A stretch of DNA of 64,000 bases. It comes from Apostichopus japonicus. Its lineage: Eukaryota; Echinodermata; Holothuroidea; Aspidochirotida; Stichopodidae. The stretch spans positions 11,247,501 to 11,311,500 of the forward strand of contig NC_092568.1 in NCBI RefSeq assembly GCF_037975245.1, given 5' to 3'. The notes under the pieces are model-generated. The model ran no database searches. It was not told the origin of the DNA and saw only the letters and a program-made list of their open reading frames with translations. A program made the position numbers and the translations under genes. Positions 11,801-22,137 of this stretch are shown here, one piece after another. How positions within the stretch are numbered: the stretch's first letter is position 1; each line of letters begins with the position of its first letter.

Positions 11801-14776
11801 ATAATAAAGGTGCCCAGTAACTTCATGTTAACATTGGAGGATGGGTTCATACTCTGAAAGTACATGGGGTCTTACAACTACAGGTCCAATTGCAGCTACT
11901 ATACATACAGCACAGTACATGTTTCAGCCCCCACTGTAAGTAGATACAGTACAGGGTCTATGAATGTGCATAGCAAGATTGTGCACTGAATTTAATTGCT
12001 TATTTGAAATGTAATTCCTCTCAAGTCTAGTGATAATTTCACTGGATAAAGCTCAACTGTAGAGATTCGTTATAGTAACTTTAACTTTGATGCACCAGGG
12101 GATAAACTTACAGAAGGTGCTATAGTACACACAGTACAAGTTTGAATCCAATTGATCAAATTCCAATATTCCTTTATTAGGAAAAGACAGCTAATGAGAC
12201 AAAAGTGTTGTTTCTATAAGAAATTTAAACTTAAACCCATGAGATATCTTGGTTAGGTGAAACAACATGGAGTTTTAAAAACAATATACAGCATAATAAC
12301 TTAGAGTATACTGTAGAATACAGTAAGCAAGGAAAATGCATGCATTACAAAGAAAATAGGTTAGATTGCCAGCAAAACAGTTTGGCAACTGCAAAATGCA
12401 TAATTTAGAATAAATTTTAATCAACCAATCCTGTATTTAGTAAAACTTTCAATGTGCAACTTGACAGTATATACCTATTGAAATTATCTCACACGTTTCC
12501 TCACTGACCTTGTAACAAAATACAAACGATTGGAAATGTGTCCATACGATGCAAAGTAGCAAAGCAAATATATTGAGCTGACAGTCACAGAGCATTGTGT
12601 GTTTAAACATCATTTTGTAATAGTTTCATTGACTACGAATGGCAAAACCATCATGTAACTATTGCATATAATTACAGGGAAACAAAGCACTCTTGCACAT
12701 ATTCTTACACAGTTTAAGTAACAGGAACTGATATACTAAACATATTACCATCTACAAATAAGACTTGAGATGCCTTCTAATTGCAACAATAAAAACAATT
12801 TTTTGGACAGTCTCCTTGTGTAACAAACATTTTCTGATCCAAAAGTATTTAGGCCTAGGCTATATGCAATTCACGATGACAGAACTTATATTTACATTGG
12901 TCAGTCTTTAGGAAAAGGACCTATGACTACTAATGCAATACACAACTTACGAGGACAAGGTGAACTTGTTACTTATCGTTAATGATCTAGCTAGAAACCT
13001 AAACTGTAAGGGCTCACACTGACGTGGTGATTACAGATTTCAGTAAAGCTTTTAACAAGGCCCCACACAGAAAACTAGCGTATGAGCTTCAGCACTATGC
13101 AATCTCTGGAAAAATTCTCAATTGGATAAATGCCTTTTTGAGCAATCGCACTGAGTCTGTTTTCATTGATAATGCTAAATCCTCTCTTGGCACTGTCTTT
13201 TCAGGGGTTCCCCAGGGTACAGTGCTTGAACCCTGGCTCTTCTCCATTTATGTAAATGATCTGCCGATGATTACGCAATCTAGAGTATGAGAATGTTTGC
13301 AGATGACTGTATTTTGTATCGTACAGTACCATCAATTCCATCGACGACAGACTTTGCATGCTCCAGCAAGACAAGGATAAGTTTTCATTATGGAGTAAGA
13401 CTTGGCAGATGAATCTAAATGCAACTCAATGTTTGTTACAAATAAAATATAAAATTGTTCAGTTCCAGTATGTAATTTATGATACTCCCCTCAAAGTGGT
13501 AAAAGAACACTCATATCTTACTGGTAATCTTTCTTGGACTACTTTATAGCTTCTGAGGCCTTCAATTCTTGGCCTGATGCATAGACATCTCTTTCATTGT
13601 GATACCAAAACTAAAGTAACTGCATGTAACTCTTTAGTTCATCCTTGTCTGGAATATTCCTCCTTAGTTTGGGATCCACAGAAAACAGGTAACATTAAAA
13701 CAGCGGAAATGGTCCAGCGTAAAGCTGCTAGATTTGTGTGCAAGGACTATATTGTCGTAAACTAGTGTGACAACCCTTCTTCAACAACTTGGCTAGCCTA
13801 CACCTAACAGAAGAGACGGCTTAATTCACGATTCAAGCTGTTTCATAAGGCAATTAACAACTTAGTGGCTCTACCAGTACCAGTCCCTGATTTTGTTAAA
13901 ATTACCAACTATCGCACCAGATCGTCATCTTCTAACGGTTTTAGTTACAGACATGTTAGTGCAATTTAGAGTCCGTACCATTCGACCATTTCTGTTAATC
14001 CATATCCTGCTTACTATCTCTCTCCCACATTCATGTAATCACTCCCTATCTCCACCTCCCGTTCTTCTATCTCCTAATCCTAACCGGATTATACAGTTGT
14101 TATTCTGCCGATTCGAAGTACGCTTTCCCATTCATATGGTACGGATTCTAAAGTTACAGTAGGCCTTAGTGTTAAATGTGGATGCTTTTAAGTGGCCTTT
14201 TTGGCCAAGAACAAATTCCAGATTGGAATGCCTATAGTCTGAAGACTGATCATCAGAGTGGACCCGAGATGTTTTCTCTCTGTTACTATTAGGCTGGTGC
14301 ATGTTGCATGTAGTCCCCTGTGCAGTGATAACCAATAGTTGGTGTTTGCATAGTACGAGACAAGACGTTAATGTACACACAATTCATGAATTAGTAAATG
14401 CATCAAGGCCCTTTGCTTTAAGCCTAAATACAGTAGATTTAGGTCTCGGCATTGTAGGGCCAACTTCCACTTGGCCTAGGCCTACTGTAGACTAGATAAG
14501 TTAGGCCTAGGCTAGGCCTAGTTTAATTGTAGCCTGCAAGCACGGGTTATCGCGGCATAAGGTAATCAAACTTGTTCTCATCCGTGAGAACAAAAACCAT
14601 TCATGACAGACTTTGCATTACAACTAACTGGCCCAATTACTCACCTCGCAAAAGCAAGGATCAACGGTGCTTCTGTTGTTGATTTTGAAGAGAGATTCTT
14701 CTTGCTGTGATAACTGTACAAGCAGTGCTGAGAGGACTGTACATACAACACACACAACAGTTGCGTATTTCTGCAT
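8805..14776 (-). CDS. ERO1: ERO1-like ER oxidoreductin, 5' part (3 exons)
   Basis: ERO1 is the FAD-dependent oxidase of the ER lumen that re-oxidises protein disulfide isomerase. Three exons join in frame: 14645-14776, 11652-11771 and 8805-8888, all phase 0, 336 nt or 112 codons. The predicted start (ATG at 14776) gives a hydrophobic signal peptide (VCVVCTVLSALLV). Then come DPCFCE, VDDCDCK, the LLERDYFKFYK segment and RPCPFWADDGSC, which follow the ERO1 N-terminal order closely. The cysteines matching the outer shuttle pair (human Cys94/Cys99) are present in exon 3. The FAD-binding core and the inner CxxC pair are not in these exons. I did not find them between 1 and 8804, so the gene is partial here. 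An antisense LINE remnant sits in intron 1. Family assignment is near certain; the start codon is well supported because no other in-frame ATG lies close upstream. Confidence 0.9.
8993..9163 (-). CDS. Small unidentified ORF in ERO1 intron 2
   Basis: A 56-residue ATG-to-TAA ORF (MFGFPEGKLMESL ... LKAEAKVK) lies in the second ERO1 intron on the same strand. Its composition is protein-like, with an amphipathic start and a charged tail. It reads like the C-terminus of a larger protein, but I do not recognise the family. An AG preceded by TTTTAATTTT lies just upstream, so it could be an isolated or alternative terminal exon, or a retrocopied 3' fragment. Coding status is uncertain. Confidence 0.25.
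   Translation of the reverse strand: MFGFPEGKLMESLLQTLQNFGEDHGLPAGNDYNVNHKVIQHGSIQNVVLKAEAKVK
11652..11771 (-). CDS. ERO1: ERO1 coding exon 2
   Basis: It encodes LSGQVDDCDCKIESV, then a stretch ending LLERDYFKFYK. The acceptor has a very strong pyrimidine tract before TTTTTAG. A second AG six bases in (TTTCAG) would break the frame, so the upstream AG was chosen. The donor is AAG/GTTTGT, which is somewhat weak. Confidence 0.9.
12950..14160 (+). pseudogene. Degenerate non-LTR retrotransposon (LINE) reverse transcriptase remnant
   Basis: The frame from about 13024 reads TDFSKAFNKAPHRKL, then LGTVFSGVPQGTVLEPWLFSIYVNDL. These are the palm motifs of a CR1/Jockey-type LINE reverse transcriptase. 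The catalytic FADD follows near 13297 (FADDCILYR) but in another frame. Downstream pieces in shifted frames include SLWSKTWQMNLN, VTACNSLVHPCLEYSSLVWDP and QRKAARFVCKDY, the usual thumb and C-terminal segments. Multiple frameshifts and stops show it is dead. The endonuclease domain is missing, so it is 5'-truncated. It lies antisense in ERO1 intron 1. Confidence 0.85.
14645..14776 (-). CDS. ERO1: ERO1 coding exon 1 (signal peptide)
   Basis: It encodes 44 residues from MQKYATVV to DPCFCE and ends in a consensus GTGAGT donor. CFC corresponds to human Cys35/Cys37, which form structural disulfides with the cysteines of exon 2. The 5' UTR lies above 14776 but its limit cannot be seen. Confidence 0.88.
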
Positions 14777-15638
14777 CTCAAAACTACAATTCAGTTTAGT
14801 TTCATGTGGTGACAAATTCTCCTCTGCGCGTTATAAGATAATATTTAGAACCAAGGTAGGAAAGGACATATGGTCCTATCAGTATATAGTCTCGTTCCCG
14901 AGTGTGGTAGTCCGCTCCGTGGTGATACGTACCGGGATACGTTGGGATACTATAACATTACTATAGTGCTACTGTAATATTTCCCGGCGAAGTTCCGAGT
15001 TTACGTGATGAGCATGATGCACGTACTATCCCAGGATTTGTCAACAAATGACAGATAACGCATATCACGGTTGGCTATGAAAGTTTGTGGTCTGATTTTT
15101 TTAATAAAAAGGAAACCAAGTTTTTCTCATTTTTAACTACAAGTCAATAATTTCTTCAATTAACACATAACTGGCTTATCAATAAAAAAAAAGCACTAAA
15201 AGAGGTGTTATGCTCATACTGCTTCATAAACAATTATTCTACTCAACATATGTCTACATATTTTCGTATCTCGCGTGAAGTTTCTCATTGACAATGTGCT
15301 CGATCTGGGCATTGCGTAATATCTGGTCTGATTGGCATCAACTCTACAACTGTACATAAATTGATCCTTTTAGAACTAAAGCGGTTTAATGCTGTTTCTC
15401 AATGAAGTTTTATACACGTAAAGTATACGTTCTCGTCATAACTGTTGGTGACGGTAAGCTATTAGGTTACATTTCAATAATTAATAGACTAAATGAAAAT
15501 ATGACACATATCTGCTTATGCTACGTGTAACTTACTGGATGGTTTGTTCAGGAATACGCCAGTACGTTAAGTGAATTTTACTATAACTAACTAGTGTAGG
15601 GGAGATACATTGAAAATAAACAGTAATACGATCTTTTA

Positions 15639-15882
15639 AGCCCGGGTCACATCTGCGCGATTCAACACGCGATTCAACTCGCAATACAATTGAAGGTTGA
15701 ATCGCGTAGTTAGACACGGGTGTCAACTTGTTGCGCAATAAAAGTTGCGCCGTCAATTTGGGTTGATTTGCAATAGAGCAATGTCCTAATCAGCGCAACT
15801 TCTTAGAAGCAACTTTTCTGATTCGCGTGATTTTAGTTGCGAGTTGAATCGCGTGTTGAATCGAGCAGATGTGACCCGGCCT
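15639..15882. mobile_element. PIF/Harbinger-type MITE
   Basis: A 244-bp foldback with ends AGCCCGGGTCACATCTGC and its near-perfect inverse, flanked by TTA on both sides. TTA/TWA target duplications are characteristic of PIF/Harbinger. Extended inverted segments (GCGATTCAAC-rich) continue for about 45 bp at each end. No coding capacity. Confidence 0.75.
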
Positions 15883-16421
15883 TTAGTTTTGTTATTGCGT
15901 CAAAGCTGTTAGCGGGAGGGATGTGAAAAGATCGAAAAAGTTTCTAATTTTGATTCAGTTTCATCTCCCTGTTTCAATCTATAGGCTACCGTACATCGTG
16001 TGTCGTCCTGGGATCGCCGAGGATCGAAAAGAATGGGATGAGGGTTGGGAGGCCGATTACTAGGTTATTTGATTTCAATCTATTGTTTTCCTTCTCCAAT
16101 TAAGTATGCACATTATTAGCGAACTATTTGTTTGTCTTGTGAGGGACAATGAAAAGATCTTTAATTACACAAATATCAAGATAGTAAATATCATGGAGGA
16201 GTTGAATAAATGTGATTTTTCTCATTGAGGAAAACGAATCACAGAAGTATCAGTCATTTGAGGCATATAAAATGTGATTAAATATTTCAGTTGTAACCGT
16301 GTGTGAGGTTTTCGTCCATGTAGTCATTTTCGCACACACGTACTGGCAAAAGTACAGTGTCTTGACTTTTTCGACTTTTCACCTAAGTTGACCTACCGAA
16401 GCACAACAGTATGCCCATGCA

Positions 16422-16704
16422 CAGGCGCGTAGCCAAGGGGGGCGAAGGGGGCAGCCGCCCCCCCCCCTTGAGCATATTTTTTTTTTAATGTTTTTATGAT
16501 ATCGCTAGTATTTTCAAAAGAGAAAATGCTAAGATGCAACTTACAAGGCCTGGGAAGTGCCATTTCCAGCGATCTGGGAGGAATTTTAAGCCAAAATTTT
16601 CTTGTACGCTTCGCGCCAATCATGGTGGCGCTACGCTTAGATAGTTTGCAATGCCAGATCTACAGTTTCGCCCCTCCCTTGGCAAATTCCTGGCTACGCG
16701 CCTG
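16422..16704 (+). mobile_element. hAT-type MITE, copy 1
   Basis: 283 bp with ends CAGGCGCGTAGCCA and TGGCTACGCGCCTG. It is flanked by an exact 8-bp duplication CCCATGCA (16414-16421 and 16705-16712), diagnostic of hAT-type insertion. Internally it has a poly-G/C stretch and the segment TTTCAAAAGAGAAAATGC shared with the copies near 51.3 kb. Confidence 0.88.
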
Positions 16705-18167
16705 CCCATGCAGGCATCCTCCCATTCAATTACGCAGTCAATCCTCCCTTCGGTTTTGGGTTATTTTTAACCCTTTTCTGCGAGTGTGAAATAAGACTTG
16801 CAATGTTTCATTTGTTATCAGCATATGATTTCCAACTTGAGTGCAATTACCTTTCAAAGTTATCATCTCCGGAGTATCCCTTGAACAAATTAGTTAAATT
16901 AGGGAACTGACTACTAACTGATGTAAACGAAAGCGTCATGGACCATTTAATTTTTTAATTTATGGAACGAATGACTTCAAATTGAGAGAGATGATCATGG
17001 CGAACGGGAGTGGGATGGGGGGGGGGGAGTTATCTGCGGGTTATAGCTAAAATTAAGACGATATCACATATAAGTAGATCTCAGCGTTTGTATGTTGTCT
17101 TTCTCATAAGGACCCGAGGATCAAGGTGAAGAAATCCGTTCTTGCTTTAAAGGACCTGTCTGTGTTCGATAATCTCATTGTCGTCTCCAACACAATGTAT
17201 ACACACGCGTGGGACGCCGATAAGAATATGTAGATTTGCATTCCTTCAGGGTAATGATATATGGTGTTTGGAGTCACGTGCTAGTACACTACATTACTAT
17301 ATATAGAGTGTATATAGCTTGTCACTATCTCACAATAGCTCAAAACAAAAACATAAAATAATGAACAATATCAGCTATATTATATCCAATTTTGATATAT
17401 CAAATTTTTATCCAAAATTGAGTGAAACTGCAATTCTATTATTCTATTATAAGGTTTAAACTTTCATGCAGAACTTTCCTCTGTGAATAAGTGAGTTAAG
17501 TTTTATCAAACAAATCAAACATTTCAGTCGTATATGACGTCATTCACTTTGTTGTTAAAGATGTAGTCATAAAATGCCACCACATTTAAAGTTGTTATAT
17601 ACTCGCCACACTAAAGTCTATGAGCATGTGTGTTTGACCTAACAAAAAAACAGCAAATTTGCATTATCTGTATTAAACCAGTAACTTCAGCCACCGGAAT
17701 ATCTCTTTAATTCAACCATATATTCTCCAGCAGGCATGATGGTCGGAGCTTTGAATAGTGTGAAGAAAGACTAATTCCTCCCCGATCCGTGTAGATCGAA
17801 AATCTATAGGGTCCAAAGCACGTCGTTGTTTTGTAATGCTTTGGCGTTGGTATGGTGCGTCTCTTGTAGTCTTGGATCCGGTGCCGTGTCTCCCTTAAAT
17901 ACTGAGATCTTTGAGCAATCCGAAATAGAACAGTCGACGGTGAGTATAACTTCTTATTTTATTTTATTGCATAACATAGTCAAACTGTACAGGACAGATA
18001 AAGGTCGATATGTCCAAGATACTTTTAAGAAAAGTCACACATGAAAGAACCTGGGCCCGAAAACCAAACTACCGAACGACTGATCCGCTCTCAACCCCAG
18101 TCCCCTTGCATCGGGACTGTGACTGTGTGATCATAGTCGGGTGTGCATCACCATTCGCCTCGAAAGG

Positions 18168-18213
18168 GAACAGATACTACACATGATCTTAGCCAAAGAG
18201 GCCGAGAAGCGAT
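18168..18213 (-). ncRNA. U2 snRNA-like 5' domain (variant gene or pseudogene)
   Basis: Read from 18213 leftwards, 46 nt match the 5' end of U2 snRNA: start ATCGCTTCTCGGCC, then TTTGGCTAAGATCA and GTGTAGTATCTGTTC. The branch-point-pairing element GTAGTA is intact; one extra base and one substitution are visible. Sequence beyond position 46 does not resemble the U2 stem II, Sm site or 3' stem-loops that I know. Upstream (18281-18301) there is a TATATAAG and a perfect octamer ATTTGCAT, which are elements found at snRNA promoters. It may be a U2 pseudogene, a chimera, or a U2-headed repeat. Confidence 0.65.
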
Positions 18214-18280
18214 GTCCAATATTACATGTTGGCGGATGGAGAGACAGGGTGAACAAGGAAGAGCAGACGGCGTGCTCTAA

Positions 18281-18301
18281 CTTATATACTGATATGCAAA
18301 T
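18281..18301 (-). promoter_or_regulatory. Octamer plus TATA-like box upstream of the U2-like sequence
   Basis: On the minus strand, ATTTGCAT (18294-18301) is followed by TATATAAG (18281-18288), 68-88 bp before the U2-like start. Octamers occur in distal elements of snRNA promoters. The spacing here is shorter than usual for a U2 gene, so function is uncertain. Confidence 0.35.
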
Positions 18302-20479
18302 GCACAACTCAATATTAACATACAGGTACAGATTCTACAAATGTAGTGCAATGTTTGGCACACGTGTATCTAATATACCGGAATCTTTCTTTATAGATGG
18401 CGTGCGTGATGTATCTTTGCTTTTGACCAGAGGGTCTCGAAATTTTATAGTTAGGATTAGGCTAGCCCTAACATTTTTTTCTCCATCAAACAGAGCTACT
18501 TGGTTGCTCAGTTGACATACTGTGCATAAACCTATTTCAATTGAGGCAACAAATGGCAATCTTATAAGACGCAAGGAAGCTGTCCTCCTAACCCCAAACA
18601 AATCAGTTTCTTCAGTATAACATAATTGACTCTAAAAGAACAAACTAAAATAATCAATTCTGCCGAATCATTATTGCCAGTTCGACTAGTAAAGCCTATA
18701 CATTGTACGCATGGAGGAAGGAGTATTGATTTTTGATACATATATACATAATATAAGAGTTAAGTCTTCCTCAACCAACTCAGGCAAGGATACAATACGG
18801 GCTAACGTTTCTTTATATCCATGTATGCAAACAGAAAACTATATAATGTAAATATTACTCTGTTCAAAAGCAAGCAAAAACTCTGCCTGACAGACAATGC
18901 AATTTCAAAGTAACATATTATAGTCAGGGGATCAAAAGGAAATGGAGATATTAATTACAGAACGTTTTAATGTCCATTCTTTCAACAACCTTGTAGTAGT
19001 AAACCACTTGATATGTACTTTGTATTCATAAAGAAAAACATAAAATTCATCTCTAGACCCTTGAGCAATAAAATCATGCGATTCATGACGTTTTATAGCC
19101 TCTTTACACTTTCAGCAAACTAAATCAATTTTTTTCGTCATTATTCAGGAGATGTTAAGTGGTCTATTATGCTTTTCTCTCTCTCTCTCTTGAAAATACA
19201 ATAGATCAACATATATCGCGTGCTTTACTTCAATTAAAGAAAGATGCAAATCTATATTGGTACAGGAAACCTCCGTATAGCTGTAAGGTACATAAAAGTG
19301 GATTTATCATCAGTAGGCCTACATACACGATCCTAACGTACATTAGTTGTTTTTTGGTTATCATCCGACGTGAAGAGATATGCACGTATAAAGGCTATTA
19401 TATACAACACTCATTCTTGCTGTAGGATATTAATGAAATTGATGAAAACAAAGTCATCAGTAAAACAGTGGACATTACGGTTCATGGGAGATGTTTGCGA
19501 CCCACCTTTTGAATCTATGACACTTTCCGTCGTAATACCCCCCACAGCGCCCTCCCCACCCCCTCCAAAAACAGTCAAGTATCACGTTTCATCTCTGGCA
19601 TTGCCTATATATTGCGTCATCACTCATGCAAAACGGCACGTGTCGAGGGAAACATCCACCAAATATATTGAAATACGTCGGAAGTTGTTGTCCAGTCTAG
19701 TACATTACATGTGAGGATTAGATAGTTGCACAGTCGAATCAGAAAAATGAAGACTTGCTGAATTTGCTTGAAGAAATCTGGCCGAATGTTGATTATCAAG
19801 TGACCCAAATGAAACGGTAAAATCACTTTGAGATTTCTGTGGAGGGGGAGGAAGAGTAGTCATACTTAGTTTCAAGGGGGAGGGGGAGGGGAAGGGGGCA
19901 CCGCTAAAAAGGCCCGTCAATCATACGGCTTGAAAATGCAAAGGACGGCGTTGTAGTTGAGTATTGTTTCCGAGCAACAAGTACCACTGGTCCCTACAAC
20001 TGTTTGGGATTCGAGTACCAAGTACCAGTGTCCGAGTACAGCCTTGTGGAATCCAACTCGGCAAATATGAGTACTCTTTGGATTCGAGTACATAAGTTTG
20101 ATTTATGCAATAAACAAGAGTCGATATAGTTGGCATTAGTACAATACATGTAGTAATGGAGTCATATAGGCGAGAAACACCTTTCTGATCCAAGATAAAA
20201 CCTGGTCATGAAACTACGAGCTGATCTCATTCACAAAAACACAATTGTTATTTGTATTATTATTATTGTAAAATATATTGTAATGTTGTAGGACTTGAAG
20301 ACGTAAAGACTTGCAAAGATGGTTGGTTTACACTTTCTGCGTTTCTATGACGTGCTGCTACTGTACATTGAAACGTTGATTACATGAAGTTGAATATTCA
20401 TGATTACATTGTCATTTTGACCAACACATTTCATTGATCCTTGTAAGGATACCATGATGGCCATTATTATAGTTCACGA

Positions 20480-20499
20480 TATATATATATATATATATA
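20480..20499. repeat. TA dinucleotide run
   Basis: About 20 bp of alternating AT; simple repeat. Confidence 0.9.
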
Positions 20500-20959
20500 G
20501 AAGGAAGGGAAAAAAAGGGTCATTCATGAAGCGATTAAAGACTATAATCTTCTTTTCATAGGCTATGATATCGCCTAATTAGTGCTAGATAGATGAGTGG
20601 AAGTGAGACCGACCTGTCCTTTTTCAGTATTCAAGAACATTGATAGTAGTTTGGTAATGAGTAGCATAGAAAAGTGTACCAACATTTACCAAAACCAGAA
20701 GTAGTTGAATCTGGCGGTGCATTTGCCACAATTTTGTACACACACCTCTAGAGGGGGATATGCCCCCCAAAAAATCATGTTACGTTAGTTCACCAACATC
20801 ATAGCAGGGACAACTTCACAAGCGATAAATCTCACAAGTTTATAGAACACAAAATGTGTTTGTTTCACTAAGTTCGACTCGGTGTTGCATATTACATGCG
20901 CGGATTAAGGGTGTGGGGGGGCGGATGCGTTTCCAACTTACACTCATTTTCAATCTTAC

Positions 20960-21120
20960 ACAAAAATTCAATAAATTATTTGACACAACCTTGTGTTTAG
21001 ACCTAATTATAGACCTACCTAATAGTCAAAATATGCCGCAGAATGCATCATTTGATATGTGTTTAATATTACTTGTCTAGGGAGGGGGGGTCGTGAGAAC
21101 ACCGGACTCCCGTACATGGG
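20960..21120. repeat. Dispersed repeat, copy A
   Basis: Segments such as CACAACCTTG, AATAGTCAAAATATGCC and ATTTGATAT, followed by a G run, recur in the same order at 42400-42560. Element ends were not determined. Confidence 0.5.
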
Positions 21121-21940
21121 AATCAACATCAACAACCCCAGGGCAGGACCCCTCCTATAAACTTCTTTATTCGCTATTGCCTTCCTATAATGATCGAGAC
21201 CCCTCCCCAAAGTAGTCATGGAAATTCTGAATCTCCCACCCCCCCTGCCCCAATTAAAATTCCAGTAAATGTCACTGGTCATAACTCCTCTCCCCATCCC
21301 ATCCCAACTCACCCCAACCCATAAGCCAAAACACATCCTATCCCACCTCACCCCGACCCGTAAGCCAAAAAGAGGAAAGAGAAGAAACCTGACAAAATGG
21401 CTTGAAGATAATTCTTGTGTAAAAATCTGCAAAGTATCTGTACATTGATGCAAAAGTAAGTTTTATATTTTCAACGTATACAAAGGTGATTAATGTAAAG
21501 GAATGTTTCTAAAACTGAACTGATAATTGATTTTAAATTCATAGAGAAGCATCATCTGCTGTTACTCGAAATATTTGATAATAACCAATCAGTTAGTGTT
21601 GCAGACCAAGGAGAAGGAGTAATGAAAATAATTCATAAATATCTTTTACATTAATATACATCATCATCATCATCATCATTAATGTACCTGAGTTAGGGAA
21701 AGAAGACACATACCCAATAAATATTAATTGGTCGATGTTGACTGATATAATAATCACAAAAAACTTCCCCAAATAGTTAAGAAGAAAATGTCATTCTTTT
21801 TGTGAGATATCACAGATTTAATGTTCCTTTCACACACAAGGCTGAAGACTTGATCAAGTCCACCTATGACATCATCGAGATTCATGCGCTTCAATTGTTG
21901 ATCTTTCTCTTTATTTTTTATGAAAATTTTTTAATTTTCT

Positions 21941-22137
21941 TGTAACGGAGATGGGGTTTGAAAAATGCTGAATCTAAAAGTATTGAGGACCTTAACATGA
22001 ACTAATGGTGTTATTGGTTTCAGTAATTTCTTTAGTTTCGGCTATGTTTTGTAACCAAGATGGGGTTCGAAAAAAAGCTGAATCTAAAAGTATTGAGGAC
22101 CTTAACATGAACTAATGATGTCATTGGTTTTAGTGTC
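21941..22137. repeat. Two-copy 109-bp tandem repeat
   Basis: GCTGAATCTAAAAGTATTGA plus about 40 following bases occur twice, 109 bp apart. The copies are nearly identical at their 3' ends. Confidence 0.85.

Noticed and set aside
14881-15060. ER-stress response element in the putative ERO1 promoter
   Set aside because: A CGTGG lies near 14920 and a TGATGCAC near 15016, but the CCAAT-N9-CCACG spacing is not met, so no element is called.
17826-17943. Hydrophobic frame ending in a consensus GTGAGT donor (CNALALVWCVSC... SEIEQST) on the plus strand
   Set aside because: It has no in-frame ATG, no convincing acceptor and no partner exon downstream; the resemblance to a signal-peptide exon may be chance.
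18141-18515. 124-residue plus-strand frame across the U2-like sequence
   Set aside because: It overlaps a structured-RNA match, uses a non-ATG start and shows no domain.
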